NCBI RefSeq assembly: GCF_000215745.1
Contig: NC_015663.1
Location: forward strand, 1,426,001-1,490,000
Source: Klebsiella aerogenes KCTC 2190
GTDB lineage: Bacteria > Pseudomonadota > Gammaproteobacteria > Enterobacterales > Enterobacteriaceae
Reading direction: 5' to 3'
Length of the DNA: 64,000 bases
Shown here: positions 62,737 to 64,000 of the stretch, in pieces
Position numbering within the stretch: position 1 is the first letter of the stretch
Layout of the letters: each line of letters opens with the position of its first letter
The notes under the pieces: model-generated
Seen by the model: the letters and a program-made list of their open reading frames with translations, nothing else
The model's database searches: none
What the model was told of the DNA's origin: nothing
Translations under genes and position numbers: made by a program

Positions 62737-62786
62737 GAGCTTCTCCTCAATGCCTTGCGGCCTGCCCTAAGGCAAGCCGCCAGACT

Positions 62787-64000
62787 TTACCAGGACTGGG
62801 TTGCTTTGAAGGAGTCGAGGATGCCTTTCAGCTTGCCTTCGATCTCGTCGTTATAGCCACCGGTCTGGTTAATCTCTTGCATCAGCGGAGCGTGGTCACG
62901 GTCAACGTAAGCCAGCAGAGCGGCTTCGAAGCTACCGATTTTCGCCAGTTCCACATCTTCGAGGTAACCGCGTTCAGCAGCGAACAGTACCAGGCCCTGC
63001 TGTGCTACAGACATAGGGGCATACTGTTTCTGTTTCAGCAGTTCGGTCACTTTCTGACCGTGGCTCAGCTGCTTACGAGTCGCTTCGTCCAGATCGGATG
63101 CGAACTGAGAGAACGCAGCCAGTTCACGATACTGCGCCAGCGCGGTACGGATACCACCGGACAGTTTCTTGATGATCTTGGTCTGAGCAGCACCACCAAC
63201 ACGGGATACGGAGATACCCGGGTTAACCGCCGGACGAATACCGGAGTTGAACAGGTTGGTTTCCAGGAAGATCTGACCATCGGTAATGGAAATTACGTTG
63301 GTCGGAACGAATGCGGAAACGTCACCCGCTTGCGTCTCGATAATCGGCAGCGCAGTCAGGGAGCCGGTTTTACCTTTAACTTCACCATTGGTGAACTTCT
63401 CAACGTATTCCGCGTTAACGCGGGATGCGCGCTCCAGCAGACGGGAGTGGAGGTAGAACACGTCGCCCGGGAATGCTTCACGTCCTGGCGGACGACGGAG
63501 CAGCAGGGAAACCTGACGGTAAGCAACAGCCTGTTTAGACAGGTCATCGTAAACGATCAGCGCATCTTCACCGCGGTCGCGGAAGTATTCGCCCATTGCG
63601 CAACCGGCATACGGCGCCAGGTATTGCAGCGCAGCAGATTCAGAAGCGGTCGCCACAACAACGATAGTGTTGGACAGCGCGCCGTGCTCTTCCAGTTTAC
63701 GCACCACGTTAGAGATGGTGGACGCTTTCTGGCCGATAGCTACGTATACGCATTTGATGCCGGAATCACGCTGGTTGATGATCGCATCGATTGCCATCGC
63801 GGTTTTACCGGTCTGACGGTCACCGATGATCAGCTCACGCTGGCCACGGCCGATTGGAATCATGGCATCAACAGATTTGTAACCGGTCTGTACCGGCTGG
63901 TCTACGGATTGACGATCGATAACGCCCGGAGCGATAACTTCGATTGGCGAGAAACCATCGTGCTCAACAGGACCTTTACCGTCAATTGGCGCACCCAGGG
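62787..64000 (-). CDS. atpA: AtpA, ATP synthase F1 alpha subunit (5' end cut off)
   Basis: The frame runs off the right edge; about 404 C-terminal residues of the usual 513 are visible, from [20 protein letters not shown] on. Walker A is GDRQTGKT and the non-catalytic site continues as in E. coli. The C-terminus is [10 protein letters not shown]. An in-frame ATG at 63863 is internal. It is the third F1 gene in operon order. Confidence 0.98.
   Translation of the reverse strand, partial: LGAPIDGKGPVEHDGFSPIEVIAPGVIDRQSVDQPVQTGYKSVDAMIPIGRGQRELIIGDRQTGKTAMAIDAIINQRDSGIKCVYVAIGQKASTISNVVRKLEEHGALSNTIVVVATASESAALQYLAPYAGCAMGEYFRDRGEDALIVYDDLSKQAVAYRQVSLLLRRPPGREAFPGDVFYLHSRLLERASRVNAEYVEKFTNGEVKGKTGSLTALPIIETQAGDVSAFVPTNVISITDGQIFLETNLFNSGIRPAVNPGISVSRVGGAAQTKIIKKLSGGIRTALAQYRELAAFSQFASDLDEATRKQLSHGQKVTELLKQKQYAPMSVAQQGLVLFAAERGYLEDVELAKIGSFEAALLAYVDRDHAPLMQEINQTGGYNDEIEGKLKGILDSFKATQSW

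Overview
The window is a stretch of enterobacterial chromosome. Gene order follows E. coli K-12 at about 82-84 min, from uhp through ilvBN, emrD, ibpAB, dgo, gyrB-recF-dnaN-dnaA, rpmH-rnpA-yidC-mnmE, mdtL, adeP, bglH, pst-phoU and glmUS to the atp operon. The high G+C, the intact AglA/AglB sucrose-isomer PTS pair, dsdCXA beside emrD, and the lack of tnaCAB between mnmE and mdtL suggest Klebsiella or a close relative such as Raoultella. The genus is an inference; the family is not in doubt. oriC itself is not here: it would lie beyond atpA, off the right edge.

Layout. 1-3.6 kb (minus): uhpB (partial), uhpA, ilvN, ilvB and the valine-rich leader ivbL with its attenuator. 3.7-4.35 kb: a complete SOS-controlled type I toxin-antitoxin locus (IstR RNA, LexA box, TisB). 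4.4-7.1 kb: a GNAT acetyltransferase, an EamA transporter and emrD. 7.2-11 kb: D-serine detoxification (dsdC, dsdX, dsdA). 11-12.2 kb: yidFGH. 12.3-16.3 kb: aglB, aglA and their GntR regulator. 16.2-21 kb: yidE, heat-shock ibpBA with a sigma-32 promoter and RNA-thermometer leader, yidQ, yidR. 20.9-25.7 kb: the D-galactonate operon dgoRKADT. 25.9-28.1 kb: an accessory pair of outer-membrane proteins, one of them a POTRA-less Omp85 barrel. 28.4-35.6 kb: yidA, gyrB, recF, dnaN, dnaA. 36.2-40.2 kb (plus): rpmH, rnpA, yidD, yidC, mnmE. 40.4-46.2 kb: mdtL, yidZ, yieE, chrR, adeP (minus), yieH. 46.3-50.3 kb (minus): bglH-yieL-yieK behind a leader with two tandem BglG-type antiterminators but no bglGFB. 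50.3-55.1 kb (minus): pstSCAB-phoU with tandem Pho boxes. 55.2-55.8 kb: an unrecognised membrane protein. 55.9-59.3 kb: glmUS with the attTn7 region. 59.7-59.9 kb: a possible 16-residue protein gene with a perfect CRP palindrome. 60-64 kb: atpC, atpD, atpG and partial atpA.

Most of the window is housekeeping or conserved catabolism. The less ordinary parts are the bglH leader (two RAT/terminators plus an inverted repeat that could mask the first RAT), the small gene upstream of the atp/glm boundary, the Omp85 pair, and four ERIC-type elements that all sit at the stop codon of a gene inside or next to an operon (dgoD, dnaN, yidC, pstS). Homology statements come from recognising protein sequences by eye; no database search was run.
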